DNA from: Verrucomicrobiales bacterium
Lineage (GTDB): Bacteria > Verrucomicrobiota > Verrucomicrobiia > Verrucomicrobiales > Akkermansiaceae
Assembly (NCBI GenBank): GCA_003527555.1
Contig: DPWT01000050.1
Span: 1-6,709 of the forward strand
DNA: 6,709 bases
Direction of reading: 5' to 3'
Part shown: positions 6,144 through 6,709 of the stretch, one piece after another
Numbering within the stretch: the stretch's first letter is position 1
Layout of the letters: each line of letters starts with the position of its first letter
Notes under the pieces: generated by a model
Seen by the model: the letters and a program-made list of their open reading frames with translations, nothing else
What the model was told of the DNA's origin: nothing
The model's database searches: none
Program-made: the position numbers and the translations under genes

Positions 6144-6709
6144 ATGCTCTACCTGCTGTCACCGGCAAAGACACTCGATTACGATTCGGAAGCACCGTCG
6201 CTACGTGCAACGATGCCTCGTTTTCTTGATCAATCGGAAGAGCTTGCCGAGGTGATGAAAAAAATGAAGCCAGTGCAGTTGGAAAAGCTCATGAGCATCT
6301 CTAGCAAGCTGGCAGCATTGAATGCGGAGCGGTTTGACGACTGGCGATCTGATTACAGTAGACCCGAGGCAAGGCAATCGATCCTTGCATTTAAAGGTGA
6401 CGTTTATCAGGGGCTTGCCGTTGAGGATTGGCAGACGGAAGACTTTTCCGAAGCGCAGAAATCTATTCGTATCCTCTCTGGTCTCTACGGTATCCTGCGA
6501 CCGCTCGACCTGATGCTGCCCTATCGATTGGAAATGGGCACCAAACTCAGCACCCCACGCGGAAAAAACCTATACGATTTCTGGTCGGACACCCTTACTC
6601 ACAACCTGAACAAAGATCTCAATGCAAAGGGTGACGCTGTCATCAACCTTGCGTCGAACGAATATTTCTCTGCTGTTCAACCGAAAGAACTGAAAGCACC
6701 TGTCATTAC
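6144..6709 (+). CDS. yaaA: Peroxide stress protein YaaA (DUF328/UPF0246), 3' end cut off
   Basis: Cytoplasmic protein of the YaaA family; in E. coli it limits free intracellular iron during hydrogen peroxide stress and so lowers Fenton damage to DNA and proteins. The family fold binds DNA in vitro, but its molecular activity is not settled. Visible here are 188 complete codons plus two bases of about 258 expected; the gene leaves the window at the right edge in an intact frame. Signatures in order: MLYLLSPAKTLDY at the N-terminus, ISSKLAALNAERFDDW, ILAFKGDVYQGL, LSGLYGILRPLDLMLPYRLE, GKNLYDFW and INLASNEYF, all close to the E. coli protein. The ATG at 6144 matches the family start exactly. 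No Shine-Dalgarno site is visible (CACCTCTTCT precedes it). It lies 32 bases after the cyclophilin gene on the same strand and probably shares its transcript. No peroxide-regulator box was found in front of it. Confidence 0.96.
   Translation, partial: MLYLLSPAKTLDYDSEAPSLRATMPRFLDQSEELAEVMKKMKPVQLEKLMSISSKLAALNAERFDDWRSDYSRPEARQSILAFKGDVYQGLAVEDWQTEDFSEAQKSIRILSGLYGILRPLDLMLPYRLEMGTKLSTPRGKNLYDFWSDTLTHNLNKDLNAKGDAVINLASNEYFSAVQPKELKAPVI

Overview
This 6.7 kb window reads as an ordinary chromosomal stretch of a bacterium, most likely from the PVC group and probably Verrucomicrobiota (medium confidence). The best clues are an RNase HIII with a DESGKGDFFGPL active-site block (the style I know from chlamydial and verrucomicrobial enzymes), an EboD-type sugar-phosphate cyclase, short AATCCGTGN tandem repeats of a kind common in verrucomicrobial and planctomycete intergenic DNA, and near absence of Shine-Dalgarno sites. 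The taxonomic call is inference.

Layout, left to right. Positions 1-242 hold no supportable gene. A small MscS-type mechanosensitive channel lies on the minus strand (243-1073). After an 88-base divergent gap comes a tight plus-strand operon: a class III PLP aminotransferase (1162-2463), a class IV PLP aminotransferase / lyase (GTG start directly after the previous stop) and RNase HIII, rnhC (ATGA overlap, the only clear ribosome binding site in the window). It ends against a nested inverted repeat (4250-4325) whose right arm runs into the 3' end of the next gene. That gene, on the minus strand (4292-5470), is a dehydroquinate-synthase-superfamily cyclase of the EboD type, standing alone. A 143-base divergent region (5471-5613) carries a hairpin and three tandem AATCCGTGN units. 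It is followed by a cytoplasmic cyclophilin (5614-6111) and, 32 bases later, the first 188 codons of yaaA (peroxide stress protein), cut by the window edge.

How the genes fit together: rnhC (RNA:DNA hybrid removal), the cyclophilin (protein folding), yaaA (iron control under peroxide) and the channel (osmotic safety valve) are housekeeping or stress genes. The two coupled aminotransferases could form one small-molecule route, but the substrates cannot be read from the sequence. I found no CRISPR array, transposase, tRNA, rRNA, phage gene or defence cassette, and no convincing new multi-gene system. The observations most worth checking are the repeat that supplies the C-terminus and stop codon of the cyclase, the orphan EboD-type enzyme, and the aminotransferase pair.
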